Made by a program: the position numbers and the translations under genes. Shown here one piece after another: positions 1 through 7,775 of a DNA stretch of 15,164 bases. Below the pieces are notes generated by a model. The model did not search any database, had not been told where the DNA came from, and saw only the letters and a list, made by a program, of their open reading frames with translations. Source of the stretch: Saccoglossus kowalevskii (taxonomy: Eukaryota; Hemichordata; Enteropneusta; Harrimaniidae); the NCBI RefSeq assembly GCF_000003605.2, contig NW_003133372.1, forward strand, positions 75,077-90,240, given 5' to 3'. Position 1 is the first letter of the stretch; every line of letters starts with the position of its first letter.

Positions 1-129
1 TATACACGGCTGACAACACATTGAATGTACACCATCATGTAATGCCATGTATATGTAATACTGGTATACGCGGCTGACAACACATTGAATGTACACCATC
101 ATGTAATGTCATGTATATATGTAATACGG
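1..129. repeat. 64-bp minisatellite, two copies, open at left edge
   Basis: Two head-to-tail copies start at 1 and 65. They share the stretch GCTGACAACACATTGAATGT and most of the rest, differing by a few substitutions (for example cacgg/cgcgg and gccatg/gtcatg) and a 2-base indel near the end (atgtatatgtaa versus atgtatatatgtaa). The first copy begins exactly at the window edge, so the array probably continues to the left. It shares no obvious sequence with the 23-bp or 57/59-bp arrays at the other end of the window. A small hairpin, AAAATAC-aac-GTATTTT (130-146), follows it directly. Confidence 0.85.
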
Positions 130-161
130 AAAATACAACGTATTTTGAACAATATTTTCTA

Positions 162-170
162 TCTAATTAA
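162..170. repeat. Candidate target-site duplication, 3' flank copy
   Basis: TCTAATTAA lies immediately outside the (TTA) tail of the element and is repeated exactly at 2955-2963 beside its presumed 5' end. Its last three bases are also the first TAA of the tail tract, so the boundary is ambiguous. The word is AT-rich, and a chance match within about 50 bases of each end is possible (my rough estimate is a few per cent). Confidence 0.4.
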
Positions 171-185
171 TAATAATAATAATAA
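168..185 (-). repeat. (TTA)6 tail of the retrotransposon
   Basis: Six TAA triplets on the plus strand, TTA on the minus strand, directly follow the 3' UTR. CR1-group elements usually end in a short microsatellite rather than poly(A). The tract therefore marks the 3' end of the insertion and confirms the minus orientation. Confidence 0.8.
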
Positions 186-272
186 TTTATTTACTTATAT
201 TGCGCTATTTACAGTAATAACTGATCAACAGCGCATGACATTACACTACAAACTATACCAAAGAAAGATAAA

Positions 273-899
273 TTACAAACTATATGCTTTCTTGAACAAA
301 TAAGTTTTCAAATTTACCTTAAAATCATTAATATTGTTCCATTTTTTTACATGTCTTGGTAAAGTGTTCCACAAACGTGGTCCACATACAGCAAATGTCC
401 TATCACCACATGTTACTAAACGTGAAAATGGTACAGTAAGTAAGTTTGAAGATGACCTGAGTGTGTACAAATGTGTCACATGTGAATGAAACATTTCACT
501 AATATATTTAGGGGACTGGTCGTTGAGGGCTTTGTATACTAACAGCATTAATTTATATACAATACGATCCTTTACTGGAAGCCACTGTAGAGAAATTAAA
601 GCAGGTGTAATACGGTCATATTTTCTTTTCTTCAAAACAATCCTAGCTGCTGCATTCTGTACCCTCTGCAATTTAGATAATTGCACATTCGTTATACCAT
701 ATAATAAACTATTGCAGTAATCAAGCCTTGGTCCCACAAGAGCATGAACAATAATCTCGGTAGTTTTTGTTGAAAGATATTTTCTGATCTGGGAAATCCT
801 ATACAGATGATAAAATGATGATTTTGTTACCTGACTAACATGACTTGCCATATTCAAATGTTTATCAAACATCACACCCAGATTACGTACATCATTCCT
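273..899 (-). pseudogene. Retrotransposon C-terminal region, nearly intact
   Basis: This open fragment of about 200 residues runs from [14 protein letters not shown] to the natural stop at 273. It carries the hallmarks of the CR1/L2/Crack-group C-terminus: GPRLDYCNSLLYG, LQRVQNAAARIV, LQWLPVKDRIVYKL, LLVYKALN and GPRLWNTLP, ending in FKVNLKTYLFKKAYSL. Its role is not well defined in the family; it follows the RT thumb and is thought to help bind RNA or target. It is the only part of the element without a frameshift or stop, and its length looks normal. It enters from the preceding RT fragment through a deletion at about 905-899. Confidence 0.9.
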
Positions 900-1128
900 G
901 ACAGAAATTGCAGTACATCCAATCTTTCAGTTTACTGACACAATTCTTAAGATTAGTCATAGCTATGTCACGATCATATACTGAGTTCGGTTGAAATGAT
1001 ATGTATAACTGGGTATCATCAGCATAGAGGTGATATGATAAGCCATGATGTTCTATAATACTACCAAGTGGGAACGTATACATGCTAAACAAAAGCGGCC
1101 CGAGCACCGACTCCTGAGGAACACCATA
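892..1128 (-). pseudogene. Retrotransposon RT motifs B and C with YADD box (broken)
   Basis: This frame begins after a TAA at 1134-1132 with [18 protein letters not shown]. It is RT motif B, with Glu replacing the usual Gly of [21 protein letters not shown] follows, and the YADD catalytic box lies at 1026-1015. The thumb-side stretch [13 protein letters not shown] comes next, and then homology ends at about 905. The conserved segment that normally follows (LNxxKTE and about 30 more residues) is missing, and the next fragment resumes at DVRNLGV in a different frame. Both catalytic Asp residues of motif C survive, so the copy died by deletion and frameshift and not by loss of the active site. 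Confidence 0.9.
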
Positions 1129-1172
1129 TATTTATCTAAACCAAGCCAAGACCCTCCCCAAAATACCGAACA

Positions 1173-1406
1173 CTGTTCAAGTCGTTCTAATAAAATCTGA
1201 CTATCAACAGTGTCAAATGCTGCACTCAAATCTAAAAGTACTAAAACACAAACATTTTGGCTGTCCATGGACATTAATATATCATTTTGTACTTTGAGTA
1301 AGACAGTCTCTGTACTGTCAAACTGTTTATATGCTGACTGGAATGTTTCCTCCAGTGAGTTCTTCTTAATATGCGACAGTATTTGAATAGAAACAGCTTT
1401 TTTCAA
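1173..1406 (-). pseudogene. Retrotransposon RT palm, motif A segment (broken)
   Basis: This segment continues in the same frame as the preceding fragment, after its stop. It reads FQSAYKQFDSTETVLLKVQND, then VCVLVLLDLSAAFDTVD, which is RT motif A with the first catalytic Asp intact, and LLERLEQ. After LERLEQ (about 1173) homology to CR1-like RTs stops abruptly. The next conserved motif (GVPQ, 1125) is in another frame only about 48 bases on, where about 40 residues are normally found. This implies an internal deletion of roughly 70 bases or more together with scrambled sequence. The frame itself stays open to 1053 but carries no RT-like residues there. Confidence 0.87.
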
Positions 1407-2276
1407 TTATTTTTGAGACAAATGAAACCTTTGATGCGGTCGATAGTTACTGTATGCCAAGTCAAGGCCCTGTTTTTTTAACAATGGTAACACTATAGCT
1501 TCTTTTAACTTTGATGGGAAAACACCATTAGATAGTGAGGAATTAACAATACATTTTATATAACCATTAATCTCACCAATACACTGTTTTAACACTCGTG
1601 TGGGAAGAGGGTCTAAGTCACATGACTTGCTGGGCGATGCCTTAATCAGATTTAAAACATCATCTTCCGATAGTAATTCAAATTCCTTTAAAACATGGTC
1701 AACATGACGAATCGAATTGGTAGGAACAGTAGTGTCACTAAAACTGGACCTTATGACATTAATCTTGTTAATGAAATAGTCGTTGAAATGACATGCCAAT
1801 TCCAAAGGTGGACAAGAGTCGGGATAAGGTATTTCTTTCTTTGTGTGCAATAATCTGTCAATCATGCGAAACAATTGTTTTTGATCACCTTCATATTCGC
1901 TAATGAGACCCGCAAAATACTCACGCTTACATTTCCACATAAAACAATTCATGTCCGACCTCATAGCTTTGAAATTATCATAATCCAACTGCGCATGCGC
2001 ACCTGTGCGTCGCCATTTCCTCTCTAACTTACGTTTTTCAATTTTCATATCCTTGATAGTTGAATTGAACCATGGTTGCCGCACACTAGTAATTAGAGGA
2101 GCAAATTCATCAATTATTTTACCCATTGTTTCATTATATGTGCACACCATATTATTGACATCCATATCAATGGAAACAATAAGTAACTCGGACACCTCCC
2201 TTCTAAACATTTCCATATTGATGCTATTGAGTTTTCTATATTTTATTTCTTGCCGTATTGAAAGTGTTTTTTCAAC
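1407..2276 (-). pseudogene. Retrotransposon linker and RT N-terminal region (broken)
   Basis: This is the longest continuous piece of the element. It joins the endonuclease to the reverse transcriptase. The frame can be read from VEKT (2276), upstream of its first ATG at 2216. It holds the basic linker with the conserved PWFN and a KREYF-like stretch, the LxCHFNDYFINKI region, then RT motifs 0-1: SPSKSCDLDPLPTRVLK, FPSKLKEAIVLPLLKK and SNYRP. Just after NYRP one base appears lost, so the expected SFVSKIIEK is found in a neighbouring frame. An extra A in the following A-run restores the original frame, which meanwhile crosses a TAA at 1409-1407. The two shifts therefore compensate and cost about 15 residues. 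A 12-bp perfect NRF-1-type palindrome sits inside the linker at 1990-2001. Confidence 0.9.
1990..2001. promoter_or_regulatory. Perfect NRF-1-type palindrome inside the element
   Basis: TGCGCATGCGCA is a perfect 12-bp palindrome and an exact match to the NRF-1/alpha-PAL consensus (YGCGCAYGCGCR). It contains four CpG-type steps in otherwise AT-rich DNA. It falls in the linker coding region (residues GAHAQ), so it may simply reflect codons. Binding is not shown by the sequence. Confidence 0.35.
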
Positions 2277-2512
2277 TTTATGTATGAAATTACTGCCGCA
2301 TGGTCTGAAATGAATGACCCAATAGTTGGCTTGCCAGTCATAATATTTTCAGAAACCCTAATGATAACCAAATCAAGTGTGTGGCCCAACCTATGTGTTG
2401 CACCCTGCACATGTTGTTTTAAATCCAAGTCATTTAATAAACCAGAAAACCTTATAGCATCAGTATTATTACAATCATCAACATGGACATTGAAATCACC
2501 TGTAATAAACAA
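2243..2512 (-). pseudogene. Retrotransposon endonuclease, C-terminal half (broken)
   Basis: This frame carries the second half of the APE-type endonuclease. ITGDFNVHVD holds the catalytic Asp/Asn pair. THRLGHTLDLVI is the conserved 'long-range Asp' region, and ISDHAAV carries the terminal catalytic Asp-His. All catalytic residues expected in this half are present. The fragment opens with TTG, so it is a continuation and not an independent start. After ISYIK the frame is lost by what looks like a single missing base near 2278. The homologous protein carries on at VEKT (2276) in the frame of the next fragment, while this frame runs to a TAA at 2243. Confidence 0.88.
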
Positions 2513-2966
2513 ATTCAGATAAAAAGGTACTAAATGTTATTTTGTGCACAGTGGAGTAAGGGCTTCTGTACACCACTAACATTCTAACGGATAGTGATCC
2601 ATTGGGAACAAATACTTCAATGAAATCATAAGACGATTTGATACCGCACTCAACCTTTAGTTTTAAAGACCCCTTGTGCAGCACAGCCAAACCCCCACCA
2701 CTACGATCAGTTCTATGATGGACATCCAATTTGTACCCCTTAGGAGTGATTTCATCCATTAACACAATATCATCAGGTTTTAACCACGTTTCAGTGATTG
2801 CACAAATATCAATGTGCTCTGTGTGAATAAAATCAACAAAAGAATGAGCATTAAGAGTACACAATGTTACCTTATTATCAGGACAATGCTCAGAGTGTGA
2901 CTTATCATTAATACTGACAGGAATTAGACGGGATGTGGAGAATGGGGTTCTTGGTCTAATTAACAC
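2496..2966 (-). pseudogene. Retrotransposon endonuclease, N-terminal half (broken)
   Basis: This is the first half of an APE-type endonuclease (EEP fold), which in CR1-like elements nicks target DNA to prime reverse transcription. Recognisable motifs are LNAHS (normally LNxRS, with the metal-site Asn), ITETWL (metal-binding Glu), RSGGGLAVLHK, and VVYRSP (the active-site Tyr region). About 7-8 residues, including the usual VRNK after LNxRS, are absent without a frame change, which looks like a small in-frame deletion. There is no ATG: the open stretch simply begins after a TAA and reads GTG. The frame runs off-register at about 2510 just after FLSEF, where roughly a dozen residues expected before the GDFN motif are missing. 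The second half continues in another frame at 2512-2243. Family assignment is firm; the exact size of each gap rests on remembered relatives. Confidence 0.88.
2955..2963. repeat. Candidate target-site duplication, 5' flank copy
   Basis: This is an exact second copy of TCTAATTAA (162-170). If real, it places the 5' truncation point at 2954, about 80 bases upstream of the first conserved endonuclease motif. Against this, the endonuclease frame stays open a few codons beyond 2954, to a TAA stop, so the element could extend to about 2975. Confidence 0.4.
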
Positions 2967-3340
2967 CGTAACAATTTATTCAGTTTTTTAGAAGGGTAGA
3001 ATTTGTTACCAAACCACATAGCGACAACTAATAGTGATTCGCCACAATATCTTTCGAAATATTTCTTTTCCCCAATCCAAAGCAAATTTTTTCACCAAAC
3101 TGAGCATGTAAGTAAAATATGCTATTTTTAAATATACATGCACCACACGTTTAGTGGTTTATAAAACGTGTAGATATTATAATATATTCAACAGCTGAGA
3201 AGTATTTCATGTAGCATGACCTCTCTCGAGTATAACATTAAATATTTACTATGTCTATAGCAAGAGCGTAGAAAGTCTGGCTGCATATTATAGTGGAACA
3301 CGTATAACATGTATTACCACTTCATTATTATTTGTTTCAG

Positions 3341-3398
3341 GTTTTTCATTGCATAATCTTGTCAATCAATATTACAGTTTAGAGGTTCTCATTTCGAG
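3341..3398 (+). other. Candidate internal exon between strong splice signals
   Basis: A pyrimidine-rich acceptor (tattatttgtttcag) ends at 3340 and a strong donor (GAG|GTGAGT) begins at 3399. The 58 bases between them are open in only one of three frames, reading SLHNLVNQYYSLEVLIS. No family is recognised. The exon could be coding or part of a 5' UTR, and splice-like words of this quality also arise by chance over several kilobases. Confidence 0.22.
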
Positions 3399-6285
3399 GT
3401 GAGTTCTTTAACTACACATCCGGAATATGAACGTAATGCATAAATTAGCCAACACTGAGTTTAACGCTCTGTGTGCAGTTATGCCATGAATGTGTAATTA
3501 AGTCTGCTCGTAGCAATAGATATCTAGGTGGATGGACCTAACCTTCGTATCATAATAAAAAAGTGGGGAATTTGTGCTCCAAAATAAATTTTACAAAACA
3601 TACAAATTACAGTGAATGTCAGTGAGAAAGCAACAATCTTGGCATTATATAACTATACCAATACTAATATAAGAACTGCATAGTAATTATGAATGCTGAA
3701 CGGAAAGCAGCTAAGTTAACAGAGATAGAGATGAACACATCAACATGTAACTGTCCGATGAACTTATCTAAATAATCTACCGATGGAAAAGTGGGTTTAT
3801 TCAACAAACGTTTGAGTACAACATCCTACTCCGCATGACTTACCATGCACGGAGATTTGCAGATCGACATGGCATGACATTCGATTATACTGTGATTATA
3901 TTCGAATAAGTACAACAATGATTTTTCATCATATTTGAAGGTAGAAAGCTTTGAATATAGTTAGTTAGGCATTGTGTTATTCTTTGAAATATTACAATAA
4001 ACTAGCTGCATGCAACCAATAATCCTTGTGAGTGACGTTTATTGAAATTACGGCTATGTGAAACAGAAACGAAATTTGATACGCATCAGAACCACAGTTC
4101 TGGGATATAAAAACGCCCACATGCGGATGAAATTGACATGTTTACTAGAACTGAAGGTAATGTATTACGAAATGTCACAAGGTCCAGGCCTGAAGATAAG
4201 TCGAATAATTAGAGTAGCGACGACATTAGGTTTCTAAAGAAAATAAAGAAACTGAGCCAGGTGTGTATGCTATATTTGTATGATGAGAACATTGGGATTG
4301 AGACTATTGAGCAAGTTTCCTTGTAAAACTAGAAAACACTTCTCGAGCGCAGAACAAGCAGCCAATTTTACTGCATAATGTGACTTCTTAACCTTAAAAC
4401 ATACACTTAGCATTTTGAATTATGCTTATATTACTATTAAATTAATTGATGTTTCCATGCCATCTACATTTAAATGATTGCAATAAAATTTATTCAAAAT
4501 TGTTTGTATAAATGAAAATAACTACTGAAATTGTTGTTTCTATGAAAACTATAGCTGAATCTACCACAATCTAGTCAATACATTTAATGGGTCGTGTATG
4601 TATTCAACCACTGCTAAACAAATTATAATTCACCTAGTACTTTTTGAGTTATCGTGCACCAAACCAACGCTACCGAAAGAACATAACCTCTTTGGCAGAA
4701 GTGGTAAGTTGATGAGTTAAACAGTAATTATATCAATAATAAGTCAAGAGATTGATACGCCTAGAGAGAATACGAATTAAGTATAAATTTATAAGCGTAA
4801 GGAGTAAGCGTGGAAGTTTATATTTTTCTACGTATAGTAATGTGAATTGATACAGTGACTGAAATGGACATAATGAAAACATGCCGATAGATCTAGGTAT
4901 CACGTATGCTTGATTATACCAGTGTCCAGTTACTAATTGATGTACATCATATACATCTTCAAACAATTGAGAGTTAGGAACGGCAGAGTATATTGTATCA
5001 ATGATTGGAGACCGTGAACATGGTGAAAAATGATGAGAAAAATTGGAACTACAAATGCCATAAAGGGTCAATTACCAGAATGGAATCTAAAGAGCTCGCC
5101 GTTATCTGACGAAAACTAATATATTTTGCAGGCATGTACTTTGAAAAAAGTTGATTCACTCAACCACGTTTACAAAAATAATTACCAGAACGCAAAGAGG
5201 AAGCATATATACTAGGAGTAATGTACTAGGGGGAATAAATAATTGTTTAGTGTTTAAGCAGGAGACGACTTCACGGATTATTAACTAGAGATTGTATTGT
5301 ATAGTAATTATAAAATCGAAATGGCAACGCTGTAGTCTGAAGTTAGGAAAACATTCGTATTTGTCACAAACACGTTCCTGTTACAGAACTGGAGTGGGGC
5401 AATCTCAATTCATATAATAAGAAATAATTTAACGTGTACGCCGTATATAAGGTGAATACAAGACATGTACATATGCCGTATGTATGGTTAATATATGGCA
5501 AATGAATGGAGCGTATATGATGTATATACGGTGTATATGCGATTTGAAAAGTTAAATAGAATGTTAAATAGAAAAGTAAAATCACATACTGTGAAGCAAT
5601 AACAGTATAATGCGTTCAAGGGCAATAATTCTCTGTGAGAAATCAATATGGCAGGGGGGAATTTTTGTAATTCTGAATAATGAGAATCAGGTCAAAATAT
5701 TTTCTGCATATACATTAGGATGCTTGAGTATATAATAATGTATTGTACATTTTATTAAATATATAGCAGTTTTCGAATGCGATTTGTATTATGTTTATCC
5801 GAATACATTATCGCTGTCTAAATATATCTAATTAACTAACGAGCGTCACGGAAAACATGTCATGAATACTGTAAAGGTTTAATTGATTATTGCTCGCTAT
5901 GACTGCCCCGGGAAGATGATCACACCCACTGCAGGGCTTCATACAATTTCATTTATTGTAAGCATTTACCATTTAGTAAGGTTAAATCTAGCAGAAGATC
6001 AATTGCATAGAGGCGCCTAGTTGTGTCTCGTACAGCGACAACAATGTCTAGTGACCTACTGAGCTTGCACACATAAGATTAGTTATACTTCATTTTTAGA
6101 AGAATTGGCTAGATTAGATTTATTTACGCAAGAACAGTAAATGGTGGTCAATAGCCGTTATTACTGTCCAAGTAATTCCACTCTGGTTAACAATACTGAA
6201 TAATTACACTCCGACACTGCAGCTATTATATTCCGTATCTACAGCTTACCATTAAATTTAATTAATTAATTATTGCAATCTGTTT

Positions 6286-6312
6286 AATTGCCGACGTCGT
6301 CGACTGGCAATT
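6286..6312. repeat. Short CpG-rich inverted repeat
   Basis: AATTGCC (6286-6292) and GGCAATT (6306-6312) form a perfect 7-bp stem around the 13-base GACGTCGTCGACT loop. The loop itself contains GACGTC and GTCGAC palindromes and several CpGs. It follows a TTAATTAATTAATTA tract. The function is unknown. Confidence 0.4.
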
Positions 6313-6583
6313 TTCTAAAACCTCTCACCTCATGGATCCCTTACTGAAGGCATAAATGTCACAATTTCCTAGGATATTAGCGAACATGTTACCAATGAGA
6401 AAGCCCATAAAATATTGATGACAGTACAATTAGCATATCCACTGAGTGTTAATGTATATTTTATGATGGTACAGTTGGCAGTATACAATATACCCTTGCC
6501 AGTAACCGTGTATGGAAAGAGTCATCAAATTAAAATATTGGCTGCTAAGGCGCTATGGAATTATGAATATTCACAATCTAAAT

Positions 6584-6650
6584 TAGCGATATGAAGTGTC
6601 AGGTAGATAACTTCCGTTCATTTTCTTTCAGTCTGAGTTCGAATCCAGCT
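6584..6650 (+). other. Possible decayed tRNA-derived (SINE-like) fragment
   Basis: GTTCGAATCC at 6637-6646 matches the RNA polymerase III B box (tRNA T-loop) exactly. Upstream, TAGCGATATGAAG (6584) loosely resembles an A box and GGTAGA lies in a D-arm-like place; A-to-B spacing is about 50 bases. The T-arm stem around the box does not pair (CTGAG against CCAGC), so this is not a functional tRNA gene. A degenerate SINE head or a chance match are both possible. Confidence 0.25.
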
Positions 6651-7315
6651 ATGACAGTTCTGTTTAGTACTGATAAGCTTTGATAGCGTATGTACCATCC
6701 ATCATATTGTGATCTTATATGAAAGCCCTTTGGGCTTGATATCATTTAAAATATTCAACTGTGATCATGCAAAAGACTCGGATCCAAATAGAAAATTGGC
6801 CATTAAGTGTACATAAATCCCAACCATAAATCAGTTTGATTATTAGAGAAGCTCTAGTTAGGTTTTTAGTTATTTTTACCGCATAATAAAGATATATAAA
6901 TAAATATTATTCAAGCATTTCATTCTTATGCATTTTGACAATTACCATGACAACCTAAAATTCCCATCGCGTAAGTCTGACCAATTAACCAAATTGAGTA
7001 CGTTAGACATGTACGCATCTGACAGGATATCATAGGTTAATTTGATGTGTTACATGTTAATAATTGTGCTGATTTATATGATATCGCATGTCATAGTGTA
7101 AGGCCTGCTGGACAGAGGGTTTTGTCATTGCTAAAATGAGGTAGACAAGACAATAGTACTGGACATGAAAAACACATACACCAACATATCGAGGTAATAC
7201 CTCTCAAAATAATTACAAGAAATAACGCACAGAAAAATACAATGAGTATAGTAACTAAAATAGGGATTGCTTCGGGAAGTGTGCATTGGTGATAACTCGC
7301 AGTTCCAGGATGTAA

Positions 7316-7438
7316 TTATGAACGACAGTCAATGGCTTCTGCAACACAACGCCGAAGACATACACGAGCCTTGCTTGCAGAGAAACGCTGGTATTCTGGA
7401 GGGCACCGTTGAAAGCAGGAGATTGCAGTGCAGTTCAT
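7316..7438 (-). CDS. Putative 40-residue six-cysteine peptide
   Basis: This short frame opens with ATG at 7438 and ends at TAA (7318-7316). It encodes 40 residues with six cysteines spaced C-x4-C-x3-C-x14-C-x3-C-x6-C. The paired C-x3-C ... C-x3-C spacing, with PPEY between, resembles a disulfide-pinned helical hairpin, but I do not recognise a family. The frame is open upstream to a TGA and adds two more cysteines, so it could instead be an internal or last exon starting after an acceptor-like ...gtgatacag at about 7467. In that case the pattern becomes C-x2-C-x2-C before the six. There is no signal peptide in the ATG-started form. The ATG has a weak Kozak context, but it is the first ATG downstream of a TATA/CCAAT/E-box promoter candidate on the same strand (7511-7630), with a 5' UTR of about 77 bases. 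Base composition is richer in G+C than the surroundings. No nearby AATAAA was seen. It could be a remnant of a larger gene. Confidence 0.35.
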   Translation of the reverse strand: MNCTAISCFQRCPPEYQRFSASKARVCLRRCVAEAIDCRS

Positions 7439-7510
7439 ACAAGTCTCGCAGAATGATGGTTGTAGCCTGTATCACACAATATCGTAGCAGCACACACAGG
7501 ATACCAAGTT

Positions 7511-7630
7511 GAAATGATGGACGACAGCTGTCTTCAGTCTGTCTAATTTATAGGTACAAGTTAGTGACACCACCTGGGTTTCCACATGAGCCAATCAGAA
7601 TGTGATCTTGCTAGCAGCTATGTCACGTGG
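7511..7630 (-). promoter_or_regulatory. Candidate RNA polymerase II promoter
   Basis: Read on the minus strand, four core or proximal promoter words lie in canonical order: E-box GTCACGTGG (7622-7630, palindromic CACGTG), a perfect NF-Y/CCAAT site (AGCCAATCAG on the plus strand, 7589-7598), TATAAATT (7552-7545), and an initiator match TCATTTC (7517-7511, A at 7515 as +1). Relative to that +1 they sit near -111, -79 and -37. The TATA distance is slightly long. A GACAGCTGTC palindrome (7523-7532) lies between TATA and initiator. The six-cysteine ORF starts about 77 bases downstream. Confidence 0.35.
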
Positions 7631-7646
7631 GTAACTTAGTAGATCA

Positions 7647-7775
7647 TAAACATCCTTTGTTATTCAAATAACAGCACACCTGGTGGATTCCAATTCTCCT
7701 TCCAAAGTTGTAAACACCTTTTGTTATGTAAATCACAAGCACGCCCGGTAGATTCCAACTGTCCTTCCAGAGTTG
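7647..7775. repeat. Diverged tandem duplication, 64 and 65 bp
   Basis: Copy 1 is 7647-7710 and copy 2 is 7711-7775. They align end to end at roughly 80% identity with a single-base indel, sharing TAAAC, TTTGTTAT, GATTCCAA and the segment CCTTCCA.AGTTG. The copies abut exactly. Mixed substitutions along the whole length indicate an old duplication. It lies directly upstream of the minus-strand promoter candidate, so it could hold duplicated regulatory sites or be a fragment of a repeat family. Confidence 0.75.

Larger units (their letters stand above)
171..2954 (-). mobile_element. Decayed CR1-like non-LTR retrotransposon (LINE)
   Basis: Read on the minus strand, the fragments follow the order of a CR1/L2/Crack-group ORF2: apurinic-type endonuclease, linker, reverse transcriptase (FDTVD and YADD boxes) and the CR1-group C-terminal region, then a 3' UTR of roughly 100 bases and a (TTA)6 tail. 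The last unique bases before the tail, GCGCAATATAAGTAAA on the minus strand, fit the conserved 3' end I associate with CR1-like elements (from memory). There is no ORF1, so the copy is 5'-truncated at or just upstream of the endonuclease. The frame is broken by at least three frameshifts, one stop and about four deletions, so the copy cannot move by itself. The 5' boundary is uncertain by tens of bases: 2954 assumes the 9-bp direct repeat is the target-site duplication. Family rank below CR1 group is not resolved. Confidence 0.93.
2990..7259. other. Long AT-rich stretch with no recognisable gene
   Basis: Both strands were read for protein families, RNA genes and repeats and nothing was recognised. 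The longest open frame (5071-4733, minus, 112 codons) has no known motif and has a length expected by chance in DNA this AT-rich. Small items inside it are a splice-flanked exon candidate (3341-3398), a G/C-flanked TATAAAAA at 4106-4113, an imperfect inverted repeat (acgccgtatata at 5438 and tatatacggtgt at 5523), a GC-richer patch at 5898-5940, a CpG-rich hairpin (6286-6312), and a tRNA-like B box (6637-6646). Confidence 0.6.

Noticed and set aside
2005-2522. Plus-strand ORFs of 102 and 80 codons over the retrotransposon
   Set aside because: They are antisense shadows of the endonuclease and linker frames, which have clear homology on the minus strand.
3846-3892. Minus-strand mini-exon ending at CATG|GTAAGTC
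   Set aside because: The polypyrimidine tract is weak and the frame is short. This is the kind of match expected several times by chance.
4100-4120. TATA-box promoter (gggatataaaaacgccc)
   Set aside because: It is an isolated TATA-like word without CCAAT, initiator or a downstream frame of interest.
4733-5071. 112-codon minus-strand ORF
   Set aside because: It has no motif, a composition typical of AT-rich noncoding DNA (Leu, Ile, Tyr, Ser), and a length expected by chance about once in 15 kb of such sequence.
5438-5534. Inverted repeat as ends of a MITE
   Set aside because: The arms are 12 bases with a mismatch and made mostly of TATA-like sequence, with no target-site duplication.
6584-6650. 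Functional tRNA gene
   Set aside because: The B box is perfect, but the T-arm and acceptor do not pair and no anticodon arm can be drawn.
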